A stretch of 64,000 bases of DNA from Zobellia laminariae (GTDB taxonomy: Bacteria; Bacteroidota; Bacteroidia; Flavobacteriales; Flavobacteriaceae): positions 1,364,001 through 1,428,000 of the forward strand of contig NZ_RCNS01000002.1 in assembly GCF_009725995.1 (NCBI RefSeq). The letters are read 5' to 3'. How positions within the stretch are numbered: position 1 is the first letter of the stretch; every line of letters begins with the position of its first letter. Below, piece by piece: positions 28,341 to 37,937 of the stretch. A program made the translations under genes and the position numbers. The notes under the pieces were generated by a model. It saw nothing but the letters and a program-made list of their open reading frames with translations, did no database searches and was not told the DNA's origin.

Positions 28341-30653
28341 TTATTCTATTGTAGGCTGCTCAGAGGTCATTTGAAAATCTAAGGTAACTCCACTAGTTAT
28401 CAAGTCATGGGTAATATGATATTTTGTATAAGGTGACTCGTTCAATTGAATACTCTTAATGAACACATCATCGTTACTTGCTCCAAGAGAATTTATAATT
28501 AAACTTTTTCCGTTTTGAAGGCTAATACTTACTTTATCAAAACTTGGACTTCCAAATTCATATTTTGGATTCTCCTCAGTACCTCCATTCATTTGAAATA
28601 GGCCTATCTTCATTAATACGGCCAAGCTGCCCATTAACCCTTGATCTTCATCTCCATTGTATCCTGTAGCAGGTGAAAGCCCGCCAAAAACCGTATTAGC
28701 AACTCTACGAGACCAATACTGTGTAAGGTCTGGTCTATCTAATTTATTGAAAATAAAAGCAGTTTGTATAGATGGCTGGTTTCCGTAATTAATTGGAATA
28801 TTCCTGTATTCAGGATGCAATTCTTGCGAATGGGAATTACCAGCTGTAAAGCCTAACTTTTCAGCAGTCTTAAACTGTTCATCTAATTTTTCTACCGCTG
28901 CAGACTTCCCTCCCATTAGTTGGGCAAGGCCTTCCTCGTCATGAGGTACAAACCACGTAGATTGCGCTCCATTAGACTCTATGAAACCGTTTTCATGTTC
29001 GTAAGGACTATAGTTTTCACGCCATTTACCTTCTACATCTTTAGGTCGCATCCATCCTATGGAGGTGTCAAAAACATTTTTATAATTCTGTGATCGTTTT
29101 AGAAAGTAGTTATAGTCTTCTGTATTCCTGAGTTTTTTAGCCAATTGCGCCAAAGTCCAATCCTGATAAGCGTACTCCATGGTCATACTTGCCCCATCTT
29201 GATGCCCACCAAATCTACCTTCCGGTATTGGGTGAGGCACATATCCGTTCGCTAAATAATATTTAAGTCCGCCACCTATTGTTGTATTGTGCTCGTAACC
29301 TGCTTTACCCATAATACCTCCGGCCATATGGTTTTTCTTAAGAGCTTGGTAAATTTTATCCAAATCTTCTGTAATGAGTCCTTTTTGAATTGCACTTACT
29401 ATAAATGGTGTAGATGAAGCACCTGTCATCACATAAGTATAATTTCCTCCGGAAGGACCTCTGGGCACCATTCCCCCATCTTTATAATATTGCATTAAGG
29501 AATTTACAAAATCTTCCATAATATCTGGATAGACTAAACCCCATAGCGTATTGAGTGTCCATTGTGCTCCCCAAAACGAATCTGAGTTATAATGATTGAA
29601 TTTTGGTTTTCCACTATCATCAAGTGGCAATTGGCCTACTCTAAAAGTCTCACCCGTATAATCAGGATATGCTCCATTAACATCGCTAATAATTCTCCGG
29701 CCTTGCAAACTATGCCATAAATCTGTGTAAAACCTCTTTTGTGCGATTTCCGTATTACCTTCAACTTTTATTCTTCCCAGTAACCCGTTCCACTCTTTTC
29801 TAGAATCTTTAACGGTTTGGTCAAAATTCCATTCTGCTAATTCAGTATCAATATTACCTTTTGCATTTTCAAAAGAGGTGTATGAAATTCCTGCCTTCAT
29901 TAGAATTTCATCTGTATCTCCCTTCAAAAAAACTAAGTAATTACCAGTTTTATCATCTTTTTCTATTGAAGCTATTTCCGTATCCAAATCAATTGCAAAA
30001 TAGAGTTTTACAGGCTTTGGCCTTCTAGTAGTTTCTTTGATTACCAATTCCCCTTTTAAAGATTTGCTATCTATTTGTTCAAGTAATCCATCTGTATTTT
30101 CATTCGGGCCTAATATTCCATTTAGATTGAAGAGTATTGCTGCCTTTTTACCTTCTTTAGGATAGTTATATTTATGTAATCCCACCCGTGTGGTGCTGGT
30201 AAGCTCAACATCTATATCATACTTTTCAAGACTTAGAGCATGATATCCTGGAGATACTTTTTCTTTGTCATGACTGAATTTTGATTTAAAATCTGTAAAA
30301 ACTGATTTTGCATTCAACTCATTAACAGTAACCGGCATAACTGACAAGCCCGAAAGTTGCCATGCATGAATATGACTAAAACCTTGAACCGTATCTACCT
30401 TATACCTATAACCGCTACCCCATGCCCCGTCTACTTCTGTATCTGGGCTAAGATTTACCATGCCAAAAGGTCTACTAGCAGATGAAAAGAAAAACCACCT
30501 AGAGTTTTCAGTATCTAGTTGTGGGTAAACCAAGTCTACCGGTTCTATACTTTTTGCCGTTGCTTTTGTCTCTACTTTTGCTTCGCAAGAAGAGATCACA
30601 ACCGCTAATATGATGTAGATTCCGTAGAAAGGAACTTTTGAAAATAAATTCAT
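28341..30653 (-). CDS. GH92 family glycosidase (predicted exo-alpha-mannosidase), lipoprotein
   Basis: 770 residues with an N-terminal lipobox VISSC (about residues 19-23), so probably outer-membrane or periplasm anchored. GH92 hallmarks are ASRPFGMVNLSPDTEVDG, GFSHIHAW, GRFGGHQDGASMTMEYAYQD, a STWFVPHDEEGL block with the presumed acid catalyst Glu near residue 558, and ATGYNGDEDQGLMGSLA (Asp residues near 665). Family members are calcium-dependent inverting exo-alpha-mannosidases. The usual EGNAWQY around the acid reads ESNGAQS here, so linkage preference may differ. Lies 13 bases after the upstream putative glycosidase. Confidence 0.88.
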   Translation of the reverse strand: MNLFSKVPFYGIYIILAVVISSCEAKVETKATAKSIEPVDLVYPQLDTENSRWFFFSSASRPFGMVNLSPDTEVDGAWGSGYRYKVDTVQGFSHIHAWQLSGLSVMPVTVNELNAKSVFTDFKSKFSHDKEKVSPGYHALSLEKYDIDVELTSTTRVGLHKYNYPKEGKKAAILFNLNGILGPNENTDGLLEQIDSKSLKGELVIKETTRRPKPVKLYFAIDLDTEIASIEKDDKTGNYLVFLKGDTDEILMKAGISYTSFENAKGNIDTELAEWNFDQTVKDSRKEWNGLLGRIKVEGNTEIAQKRFYTDLWHSLQGRRIISDVNGAYPDYTGETFRVGQLPLDDSGKPKFNHYNSDSFWGAQWTLNTLWGLVYPDIMEDFVNSLMQYYKDGGMVPRGPSGGNYTYVMTGASSTPFIVSAIQKGLITEDLDKIYQALKKNHMAGGIMGKAGYEHNTTIGGGLKYYLANGYVPHPIPEGRFGGHQDGASMTMEYAYQDWTLAQLAKKLRNTEDYNYFLKRSQNYKNVFDTSIGWMRPKDVEGKWRENYSPYEHENGFIESNGAQSTWFVPHDEEGLAQLMGGKSAAVEKLDEQFKTAEKLGFTAGNSHSQELHPEYRNIPINYGNQPSIQTAFIFNKLDRPDLTQYWSRRVANTVFGGLSPATGYNGDEDQGLMGSLAVLMKIGLFQMNGGTEENPKYEFGSPSFDKVSISLQNGKSLIINSLGASNDDVFIKSIQLNESPYTKYHITHDLITSGVTLDFQMTSEQPTIE

Positions 30654-30666
30654 ATAATACGTTTCT

Positions 30667-32721
30667 TTAACTTTTTGAACTGAGATTTGATTCTATTTTA
30701 TTCAACATTTCAAAAGTTGGAAAACCATTGTTAGGTCTTCTAATTTCTGGATTGTACCAATTATCCCATTTGGGTGATTTATCACCACTTTTCCGATTTC
30801 GATAAATTTCCTCCAACTGTGTTTTGGCCTCTGGCAATAAAGCTTTGGCCTCGTTTAGAAGCAAATCATTTGAGGTAACTTCAAACTCCTTTTTCAATAC
30901 CGCCATCTTGTGTAACGTTCGCTCAAAACGAATTAAATCTTGGTATAACACCACTGGCAAATACATATAATCATGAAAGAAAGTCTCATTTTCTGTAGTT
31001 TCCTTGAGTCCTTTTTCTGCTTCTTGAACCGAAAGATCTATGAGTTCTTCTGTAACTTTAACATACTCTAAATCATTCTCTACCCTTTTGTAATCATGAG
31101 GTACAGGTGATTTTCCTGGTCTCTGTATTGGACTATCTGACAAATAGGAAATGGCTTCTCTAATTTCCCAAAGGTGCTGAACATAACCAATGCGGTTCTT
31201 TTGTGCTTCATGCAAAGATTTCATTGACGTTATCGCATGTTTAGCACTCACATCATTGAAATAACGCTCTGTCCAATTTTTATAAAATGAATGCGCATCA
31301 AAACTTTCTGGGTCATTGCACACTTCTGAATACGCCTCAATATTCAGTAAAAATGGTCTGAAGTTTTGTCCGTTTACCAAGCAAAATTTATCGGCATTAT
31401 AAGTACTGAACATATTTTTCATTACCGATTCCACTTTTTCTGGATATGGATTGTGAACCGTATGGTTTAACCAGTACCCAGCATGCATGTAGGTCCCAAA
31501 GCTGTAACCATCTGTAGTATTAGGTAAATGTTCAAAATCTCCAAAACCATGGTCAGACCATGCAACTATCCAATCTTTTGGTGGCCTGAAACCATCGTTC
31601 CACATTTCCATTCCATCGGAATAGCACACCAAAACCTTGTCCGCCTCTGGTTTGTATTCATCTACCAAATCACCAAAAGATTTGTACACCTCATTAAAAA
31701 CGGCTATTTTATCTTCTCCACAACTACTTTCATACTCCCAGTCCCATACTTGATGACGAGGCCGTAGTATAAAAATATCAGTCTTACGCAAAGGTGTTTT
31801 TTCTAGATAATAACGCCATGCCGTTATCCAATCTTCTTTATAATCTTTCCAGCAGGTAGCCTTATCCGCAGACATAGGATGTATCTGATAGCCAAGAGCA
31901 AAGTCTATGGCCACCTTCATTCCTTTTTTCTGTGCGTAGTCTATCATCTTTTCAACATAGTCCACATCCACTTGGTAATCCGTTAATTCCTTATATTCCG
32001 GACGGATGAAAAATTCAGGACGTCCAAGCATATCAAAAATTTGAATTGCATTGTATCGTAGTCGAACCAACGAGTTAATTAACTCCGTATAACTCTCCCA
32101 ATCGTATTCTAGTAAATCTCCTCTGTAGTTTGCCAATTCATCCACATCATTCTCAAAATAACACAACAAGGGTACTTTTGGTGGAGCAATACGTCTATTC
32201 TCAAAAGCAAACAGGTCTTTAAGTTCTTTCTTTACTACTTCCTTTCCTGTCCAATATTGTACAGGATCAACACCCAATATTTCATTAGAATAATCATAAA
32301 TGGCATACTGAAGACCTTGTACATCGGAGCCAGCTATTACAATTATTTCCTTTTTCTTCTTTAAAACGATCTTTGCCCAAATACCACCACGTGGACCTGG
32401 ATTTACTGAAGTAATCTGTATTTTTTTTGATGTATCTAAAGAGGCTATCAAAGCATTTGATTTTGGTGTTCCCAATAGAATAATGGTTCCTTTTTTAGGA
32501 ACATTATTAATATTGTCAACCACCTCCACTTGGACGGATAAAGTCTTTTTTAAATCATTTTGCAAATCTTCAATGGCATTTAACTCCGTTTCATTAGCCT
32601 GTTTATCAACCACTAAAAATATAGAAGATGTTGGCTCTTTGGAAAAAGCATATAATAGAAATAGCCCTATAATGGGAAGCAATAGAAGAACTCGGCCAAA
32701 TCTTGGTGTTTTAGACGTCAT
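30667..32721 (-). CDS. Putative glycoside hydrolase, GH67/GH115-like (alpha-glucuronidase-like)
   Basis: 684 residues with an N-terminal membrane anchor (about 9-25, no lipobox Cys). Residues about 30-150 resemble the small alpha/beta domain that precedes the barrel in GH20, GH67 and GH115 enzymes; AGSDVQGLQYAIYDYSNEIL is close to the equivalent GH115 segment. A TIM-barrel-like region follows (RYNAIQIFDMLGRPEF, KKGMKVAIDFALGYQIHP). It is shorter than usual GH115 enzymes and I cannot assign catalytic residues. Context between susD and GH92 makes a glycan-cleaving role likely; alpha-glucuronidase is one candidate. Confidence 0.55.
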   Translation of the reverse strand: MTSKTPRFGRVLLLLPIIGLFLLYAFSKEPTSSIFLVVDKQANETELNAIEDLQNDLKKTLSVQVEVVDNINNVPKKGTIILLGTPKSNALIASLDTSKKIQITSVNPGPRGGIWAKIVLKKKKEIIVIAGSDVQGLQYAIYDYSNEILGVDPVQYWTGKEVVKKELKDLFAFENRRIAPPKVPLLCYFENDVDELANYRGDLLEYDWESYTELINSLVRLRYNAIQIFDMLGRPEFFIRPEYKELTDYQVDVDYVEKMIDYAQKKGMKVAIDFALGYQIHPMSADKATCWKDYKEDWITAWRYYLEKTPLRKTDIFILRPRHQVWDWEYESSCGEDKIAVFNEVYKSFGDLVDEYKPEADKVLVCYSDGMEMWNDGFRPPKDWIVAWSDHGFGDFEHLPNTTDGYSFGTYMHAGYWLNHTVHNPYPEKVESVMKNMFSTYNADKFCLVNGQNFRPFLLNIEAYSEVCNDPESFDAHSFYKNWTERYFNDVSAKHAITSMKSLHEAQKNRIGYVQHLWEIREAISYLSDSPIQRPGKSPVPHDYKRVENDLEYVKVTEELIDLSVQEAEKGLKETTENETFFHDYMYLPVVLYQDLIRFERTLHKMAVLKKEFEVTSNDLLLNEAKALLPEAKTQLEEIYRNRKSGDKSPKWDNWYNPEIRRPNNGFPTFEMLNKIESNLSSKS

Positions 32722-32763
32722 AATAATCTGATATACGTATCTCTAATTAAGAGGATGTTTAAA

Positions 32764-32799
32764 AAATATGGGCAGGAATACCACTCCCGCCCATATTCA
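32764..32799 (-). terminator. Terminator/attenuator between susD and the glycosidase genes
   Basis: GAATATGGGC and GCCCATATT flank an inner GGGAG..CTCC region, followed on the minus strand by a T run. It would make susCD transcripts more abundant than the enzyme genes. Confidence 0.7.
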
Positions 32800-32832
32800 A
32801 CTAACTCAATTAAACTAAACTCAATTTTTTTT

Positions 32833-34482
32833 TTAGTATCCTGGGTTCTGCGTCAATGAACCATCTGAAAGTTCTAATTCACTAGAAGGAATAGGTCTCA
32901 ATAAGTGAATACTTGCATCAAAAGCACCGTGGTCTTGAACGTGCGGGTTATGAGCTAAAATACGCTCCTCTAATTTCCCTGTTCGTTTTAATACGGCCCA
33001 TCTATTTGCTTCACCAGCTAATTCCAAAGCTCGCTCATTTAGGATATCATCTATTGTTACAGAAGTATATTCGTCAGCAACACCAGTTGCACGCTCTCTA
33101 ACAATATTTAAATGGTTTAACGCTGCTGCTTGATTACCAGCGGCTAAATATGCCTCAGCAGCTATTAAATGTGTTTCTGCTATTCTGAATACAAACGTAT
33201 CACGAGCACCATCTGTAGCTTCACTAAATATCTCATCGTCAAACTTCTTGAAAATAGGGAAGTTAGTTCGCTCTGGGTTTAGAGAATACAAGTAGTTAAC
33301 TCCAGGTACGTTATCTGGCTGTCCAAATAAATACTGATCAGGTTGGTACACCCAATACCTGTCCAAACGTTCCGCTAATTCAATAGGATCTATAGCTACT
33401 TTTGGGTAATACACAATCGTGTCCCCAGCTATAATAGCATCAGGTCCTTCCTCTTCATCTCCGTCCGCAAGAATTGCCCTATGTAACGTAGCATCATCTC
33501 TACTATCGTTATCTGCTAGCAAAGAATAGAAAAACGGTGTAGGCATAGCATTAAAATCACTAAAACCATAAGGAGTAGTTGTTCTGTTTACTCCAGGATA
33601 GTTTGATACTTGATTCATAAAGAGAGAATGTTTTGTATTCTCTTGATCGGTTGCAAGCCCATTAGTTCCCCATTGTATGGCAAATAGAATCTCGTCATTT
33701 ACTTGATTGTCGTAAGCAAAAACTTCGGCATAAGATTGACTTCTGATGTCATACGAGCCAATAGCTTCTTCTGCAAGCGCTGCCGCGGTATTAAAATCGT
33801 CCGAACTTCCAAACGAGGTATAACCTCTTGTTAAATAAACTTCTGATAATACGTGTTGCGCAGCTCTTTTTGAAAACCGGCCCGTTTCAGGGTCATTAAG
33901 TAAAGTTGGTATAGCATCTTCCAAATCACTAATAATTTGGGCATACGTTTCTTCTTCCGTACTTCTAGCGTAGTCTGAACGAATAGTAGTAGATTCTTCT
34001 AAATCTAGAACCAAGCCCCCATACTGCTGTACCATATTAAAAAAGGCTAAACCACGTAACGCTTTTGCTTGAGCTATACCATATGCTTTATTACCCAGCT
34101 TGTTATCTGACCAAGTAATTACAGTTTCATATCTATTAATTGCCGTATTAGCTTTTGCAACAACATCATAATTTTTTGTCCATAAAGATCCGCCAACACC
34201 TGAATCAAAACCAAAATAGTCATTGACTGCAGAAACTGAATTCAATTCAGCTTTAACGGTAAACAAATCGGTGCCTAAAAACTTTAAATTATAATCTTTA
34301 TAAACCTCTCTTAAGGAAGAATATATACCTACAACCAACTGGTCTGCTGTACCTTCCTCAATGAAATTCTCACTCGTTATGTCTGAAAAAATATCTTCTT
34401 CAATATAACTGTCGCATGCACTAAAAGTTATCATACCAAGTAGTACGACGCCTATATGCTTAATTTTTATATCTAGTTTCAT
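32833..34482 (-). CDS. SusD/RagB family glycan-binding lipoprotein
   Basis: 549 residues with a lipoprotein signal ending in FSACDS (Cys near residue 24). SusD signatures are visible: ITSENFIEEGTADQLVVGIYSSLR, AKALRGLAFFNMVQQYGG (TPR-like helix), AAQHVLSEVYLTRG, RIAETHLIAAEAYLAAG and the C-terminal ERALELAGEANRWAVLKRTGKL. It sits on the cell surface over its SusC partner, captures glycan and closes the transporter. Starts 17 bases after susC. Ligand specificity cannot be read from sequence. Confidence 0.95.
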   Translation of the reverse strand: MKLDIKIKHIGVVLLGMITFSACDSYIEEDIFSDITSENFIEEGTADQLVVGIYSSLREVYKDYNLKFLGTDLFTVKAELNSVSAVNDYFGFDSGVGGSLWTKNYDVVAKANTAINRYETVITWSDNKLGNKAYGIAQAKALRGLAFFNMVQQYGGLVLDLEESTTIRSDYARSTEEETYAQIISDLEDAIPTLLNDPETGRFSKRAAQHVLSEVYLTRGYTSFGSSDDFNTAAALAEEAIGSYDIRSQSYAEVFAYDNQVNDEILFAIQWGTNGLATDQENTKHSLFMNQVSNYPGVNRTTTPYGFSDFNAMPTPFFYSLLADNDSRDDATLHRAILADGDEEEGPDAIIAGDTIVYYPKVAIDPIELAERLDRYWVYQPDQYLFGQPDNVPGVNYLYSLNPERTNFPIFKKFDDEIFSEATDGARDTFVFRIAETHLIAAEAYLAAGNQAAALNHLNIVRERATGVADEYTSVTIDDILNERALELAGEANRWAVLKRTGKLEERILAHNPHVQDHGAFDASIHLLRPIPSSELELSDGSLTQNPGY

Positions 34483-34499
34483 CTTATTTTTTTATAAAG

Positions 34500-37400
34500 T
34501 TAAAAGGCTAATTTCAGACCCAATAAAACTGTTTTTACCGCGTAGGTCATATTGTAAGAGTTCTGCAGTGCAGTCTCTGGATCAGGTCCCTTATAATCTG
34601 TAAAAGTGAATGGATTTTGAACATCCAATGACATTTTTAGTCTTGACATTTTTAACTTATCTGCCAACTCTTGCGGAAATTGATATCCCAAACCAATATT
34701 ACCAACTCTTACGAATGAAAGGTCTTCATAAGTCCACCCAGTATCTCCATAATCAGGAATAGGGTAAGCACCATCTGGATTGTTAGGTGTCCAATAATCT
34801 AGATCTAAGCTATTGAATACAGCGCCATCTCCAGATGTAGAGAAATTTTGAAAAAATTCAGAATGTCCGTAAGATCCTTGTCTTGTATATACTTGTACAT
34901 TTAATTCTAAGTTCTTATAGTTAAATGTATTGGTCATACCTCCTATCCAATCAGGAGAATTTTGACCCAACAATACTTTATCATCCTGATCAATTGTGCC
35001 ATCATTATTCTGATCTACAAATTTATACTGACCAGGCAAGTCACCATAAGTAGCTGCTTCTGCGGCTTCATCTATTTGCCAAATACCAGCAACTGCCGTA
35101 TTCCAGATAGCATCAACAGGAGCTCCAATTTTTAGGACGCCATGATTTCCAAAAGGAATCTCATCCAAATCACCATCAATCTCTACTATTTCATTAGTAT
35201 TTTTAGTGTAGTTAAAATTAGTTCGCCACGAGAAATTATCCGTTTTAACATTTACCGTATTCAGGGTAACCTCTACACCACTATTTCGTACAGATCCAAA
35301 ATTACCAAGAGCATCTTCATAACCAGTTACATTAGATAAGGTTCTAGCAAGAATACTCCCTTCGGTCTTTTTATTATAATATTCAAAACTTAGACCAACT
35401 CTATTATTTATGATGGAAAGGTCTACACCTAAGTTGTATTCTTTTGAGACTTCCCATGTTAAATCTTCGTTAGGTAAGCCAGCAATTGTTTTACCCACAC
35501 CTGGATTCTCTCCAAAAAGGTAGTTTGATTGCGACAAGAAAGCCAATGAACTATAGGCGCCAACTGTACTATCATTACCTGCTTCACCGTAACTAACACG
35601 GAATTTTAAGTTATTCAACCAATCTGTATTTTGAAGAAAAGATTCTTCACTTGCTCTCCATGCAAACGCGGCAGAAGGAAAGAAGTTCCACTTATTCCCG
35701 GTAGATAATTTTGATGAACCATCATATCTTCCTGTGAACGTAAATAGGTATCTATCTTTAATGGAATAGTTTAAACGACCTGCAAAAGATGCCAAGGTTT
35801 CCTTTTGATAAAAACTATCAAAATCTCTAATATCATTACCTCCCTCAGTATTATAGTAGAGGTACGCATCCGTATCAAAATCTCTAACTTGTATATTACT
35901 ACCTTCTTTATTGTTATAATATATAGAAGAAATTAAAGTGGTTTTTAAGTTATGATCTGGTGCAAGGTCAAAATCAAAATCTAATATATTATCCCAAGTA
36001 TATGCTGTATTAAAATCTGATTGGTAATGCGATTGTATTCTACTAGGATCATTACGCGATGATTTAGTCAAAAGACCTCGGTACTCACCAAAACGTTGTG
36101 TAGTTATGTTAGGAGCGAATTGTGTTTTAAAGTTTAACCATTTTGTAGGCTTATAATTTAAAAACACATTAGCAATAACGTTTAACGACTTGGTATTTAA
36201 TTGCCAAGCGCCTTGAGCATCATAAATAGGATGGACAAAACGAAGGTCTTGATCATCAGGAAACAAGATTGGTTCTCCCTCAGCATCAAATGGGTTTACC
36301 GTTGGTGCTAAACGAAGCGTACTTCTAAATAACTCCCTACTTCCTTCCTCTCGTTCAGATAGTGCTAAATATGCCTTAACTCCTACCGTTATCTGATCTG
36401 AAACTTTCTTAGAAACAGAAGCACTTATATTATATCTCTCATAACCTTCTATTCCCATCACACCCTCATCATTCAAATACCCTAATGATGCGTTATATAC
36501 TAAGCCATTTGTACCACCTGACATACCCAAAGTATGACTGGTCTGAATGCCTGCTTTTTGATAAAGGCCCATCCAATCCGTATACCTTCCATTGGCAACA
36601 TTGCTTGCCTCTTCGTTTGAACTCTGAAACTCTGTTGAGCGGTCAATAGTAATATTATTATAATCTGCCGCGGAACCGGTACCTCCCCAGGCTCTAGCTC
36701 TTAACACGTCATCTACGAACTGTACATACTCAGGACCATCAAATAAATCTGGCACATTGGTAGCGGTACGTAAACCGAATGACGAATCATAGGTAAAAAC
36801 CGTCTTTCCTTCAATACCATTTTTTGTTGTAATAATGACAACACCATTAGCTCCACGCGAACCATATATTGCGGTTGCAGAAGCATCCTTTAAAATATCC
36901 ATTTGTTCTATATCCGCTGGATTCAAAACATTAATGTCCTCAAAGAAAATACCATCTACAACATACAAAGGTTTAGAAAGGTCATCCGCAAGATTATCAC
37001 TTACGCCATCACGACCAGCGTTATTATTAGTAACTACCGTGTTACCTCTAATTTTTATAGAAAGTGGTGCTCCAGGTTTCGAACTTAACGTACGAACATC
37101 AACACCGGCAACCCTACCTTGAATAGCTTGGCCAATATCTGTTTTCTTTTGCTCAGTTAAGGTTTCCGTGTTTAACGAGGCAACAGCACCAGTCAAATCA
37201 CTTTTCTTTACAGAACCATACCCAATTACAACAACTTCATCTAAGCCAGTTGAGGACTCAATAAGTTGAATGGTGTAGTTTGAAGAACTGCCTAGCGAAA
37301 CTTCTTTTGTTTCATACCCTATATAGGAAACTACCAAAAGCTCATCGCCATCAGCGACCGAAATAGTAAAATTACCATCAAAGTCAGATACAACACCATT

Positions 37401-37544
37401 GCTGGTACCTTTTACTAGAACACTGGCACCTGGCAAAGGTATATTTGCTTCATCGACCACAACACCTGAAATTTGCGTTTGCGCCCACGAAACCGTCGTC
37501 ACCCCTAAAAGGAGGAATGCCATTAAAAGTTTGAGTTTTTTCAT
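34500..37544 (-). CDS. SusC/RagA family TonB-linked outer-membrane transporter
   Basis: 1014 residues. A signal peptide (about 1-21) is followed by a carboxypeptidase-regulatory-like domain (about 25-100, VKGTSNGVVSDFDGNF), the SusC hallmark DEVVVIGYGSVKKSDLTGAV, a plug domain with YGSRGANGVVIITTK, and a long beta-barrel ending in aromatic VLLGLKLAF. It imports oligosaccharides captured by the SusD partner, powered by TonB-ExbBD. First gene of the PUL; 393 bases of noncoding DNA lie upstream. Confidence 0.96.
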   Translation of the reverse strand: MKKLKLLMAFLLLGVTTVSWAQTQISGVVVDEANIPLPGASVLVKGTSNGVVSDFDGNFTISVADGDELLVVSYIGYETKEVSLGSSSNYTIQLIESSTGLDEVVVIGYGSVKKSDLTGAVASLNTETLTEQKKTDIGQAIQGRVAGVDVRTLSSKPGAPLSIKIRGNTVVTNNNAGRDGVSDNLADDLSKPLYVVDGIFFEDINVLNPADIEQMDILKDASATAIYGSRGANGVVIITTKNGIEGKTVFTYDSSFGLRTATNVPDLFDGPEYVQFVDDVLRARAWGGTGSAADYNNITIDRSTEFQSSNEEASNVANGRYTDWMGLYQKAGIQTSHTLGMSGGTNGLVYNASLGYLNDEGVMGIEGYERYNISASVSKKVSDQITVGVKAYLALSEREEGSRELFRSTLRLAPTVNPFDAEGEPILFPDDQDLRFVHPIYDAQGAWQLNTKSLNVIANVFLNYKPTKWLNFKTQFAPNITTQRFGEYRGLLTKSSRNDPSRIQSHYQSDFNTAYTWDNILDFDFDLAPDHNLKTTLISSIYYNNKEGSNIQVRDFDTDAYLYYNTEGGNDIRDFDSFYQKETLASFAGRLNYSIKDRYLFTFTGRYDGSSKLSTGNKWNFFPSAAFAWRASEESFLQNTDWLNNLKFRVSYGEAGNDSTVGAYSSLAFLSQSNYLFGENPGVGKTIAGLPNEDLTWEVSKEYNLGVDLSIINNRVGLSFEYYNKKTEGSILARTLSNVTGYEDALGNFGSVRNSGVEVTLNTVNVKTDNFSWRTNFNYTKNTNEIVEIDGDLDEIPFGNHGVLKIGAPVDAIWNTAVAGIWQIDEAAEAATYGDLPGQYKFVDQNNDGTIDQDDKVLLGQNSPDWIGGMTNTFNYKNLELNVQVYTRQGSYGHSEFFQNFSTSGDGAVFNSLDLDYWTPNNPDGAYPIPDYGDTGWTYEDLSFVRVGNIGLGYQFPQELADKLKMSRLKMSLDVQNPFTFTDYKGPDPETALQNSYNMTYAVKTVLLGLKLAF

Positions 37545-37572
37545 TTTTATGTAAGTTAGTTGAACATTAGAC

Positions 37573-37580
37573 CAAACCTA
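37573..37580 (-). promoter_or_regulatory. Possible -7 box upstream of susC
   Basis: The minus strand reads TAGGTTTG, an exact TAnnTTTG, 29 bases before the susC ATG. No -33 match at proper spacing, so this is weak. Confidence 0.3.
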
Positions 37581-37832
37581 AGACTCTTCCCTCCTGAAGC
37601 TATGGACATATTCTTCAAAAACATGGATAAATTCTACAATACCTTGTTTTTAAGGGGTTAACGAGTATGTTAAATACTATTAATATTTTTTTGATTTGAT
37701 AATAAAGCAGCTTTAAAATTGATTATTATGTTTAATTGTAGGTTAAAAACTACCAATAGTTATTTTTAAATATTTCATGATTTTCTTAACTCAACCGTCA
37801 TCATCACAATTAGAAAAAAAAATGGGCAATAA

Positions 37833-37873
37833 AAAAAACCTCTAAGATTCGTATGAATCTTAGAGGTTTTTAC
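37833..37873. terminator. Terminator downstream of the DUF1080 gene
   Basis: AAAAACCTCTAAGATTC and GAATCTTAGAGGTTTTT form a perfect 17-bp stem with a GTAT loop. It insulates the PUL from the upstream DUF1080 gene and has A and T tracts on both sides. Confidence 0.92.
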
Positions 37874-37937
37874 TGTTTAAAATAGCATTAAAAGTGCAGC
37901 CTAATCATTGGTTAAGCAGCCTTTAAAAATCTACTAT

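Larger units (their letters stand above)
37545..37937. other. Intergenic region upstream of susC
   Basis: It contains the terminator at 37833-37873 and about 290 bases of AT-rich DNA before susC. This should hold the HTCS-dependent promoter and operator. The only motif seen is the possible -7 box at 37573-37580. No direct-repeat operator could be identified by eye. Confidence 0.5.
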
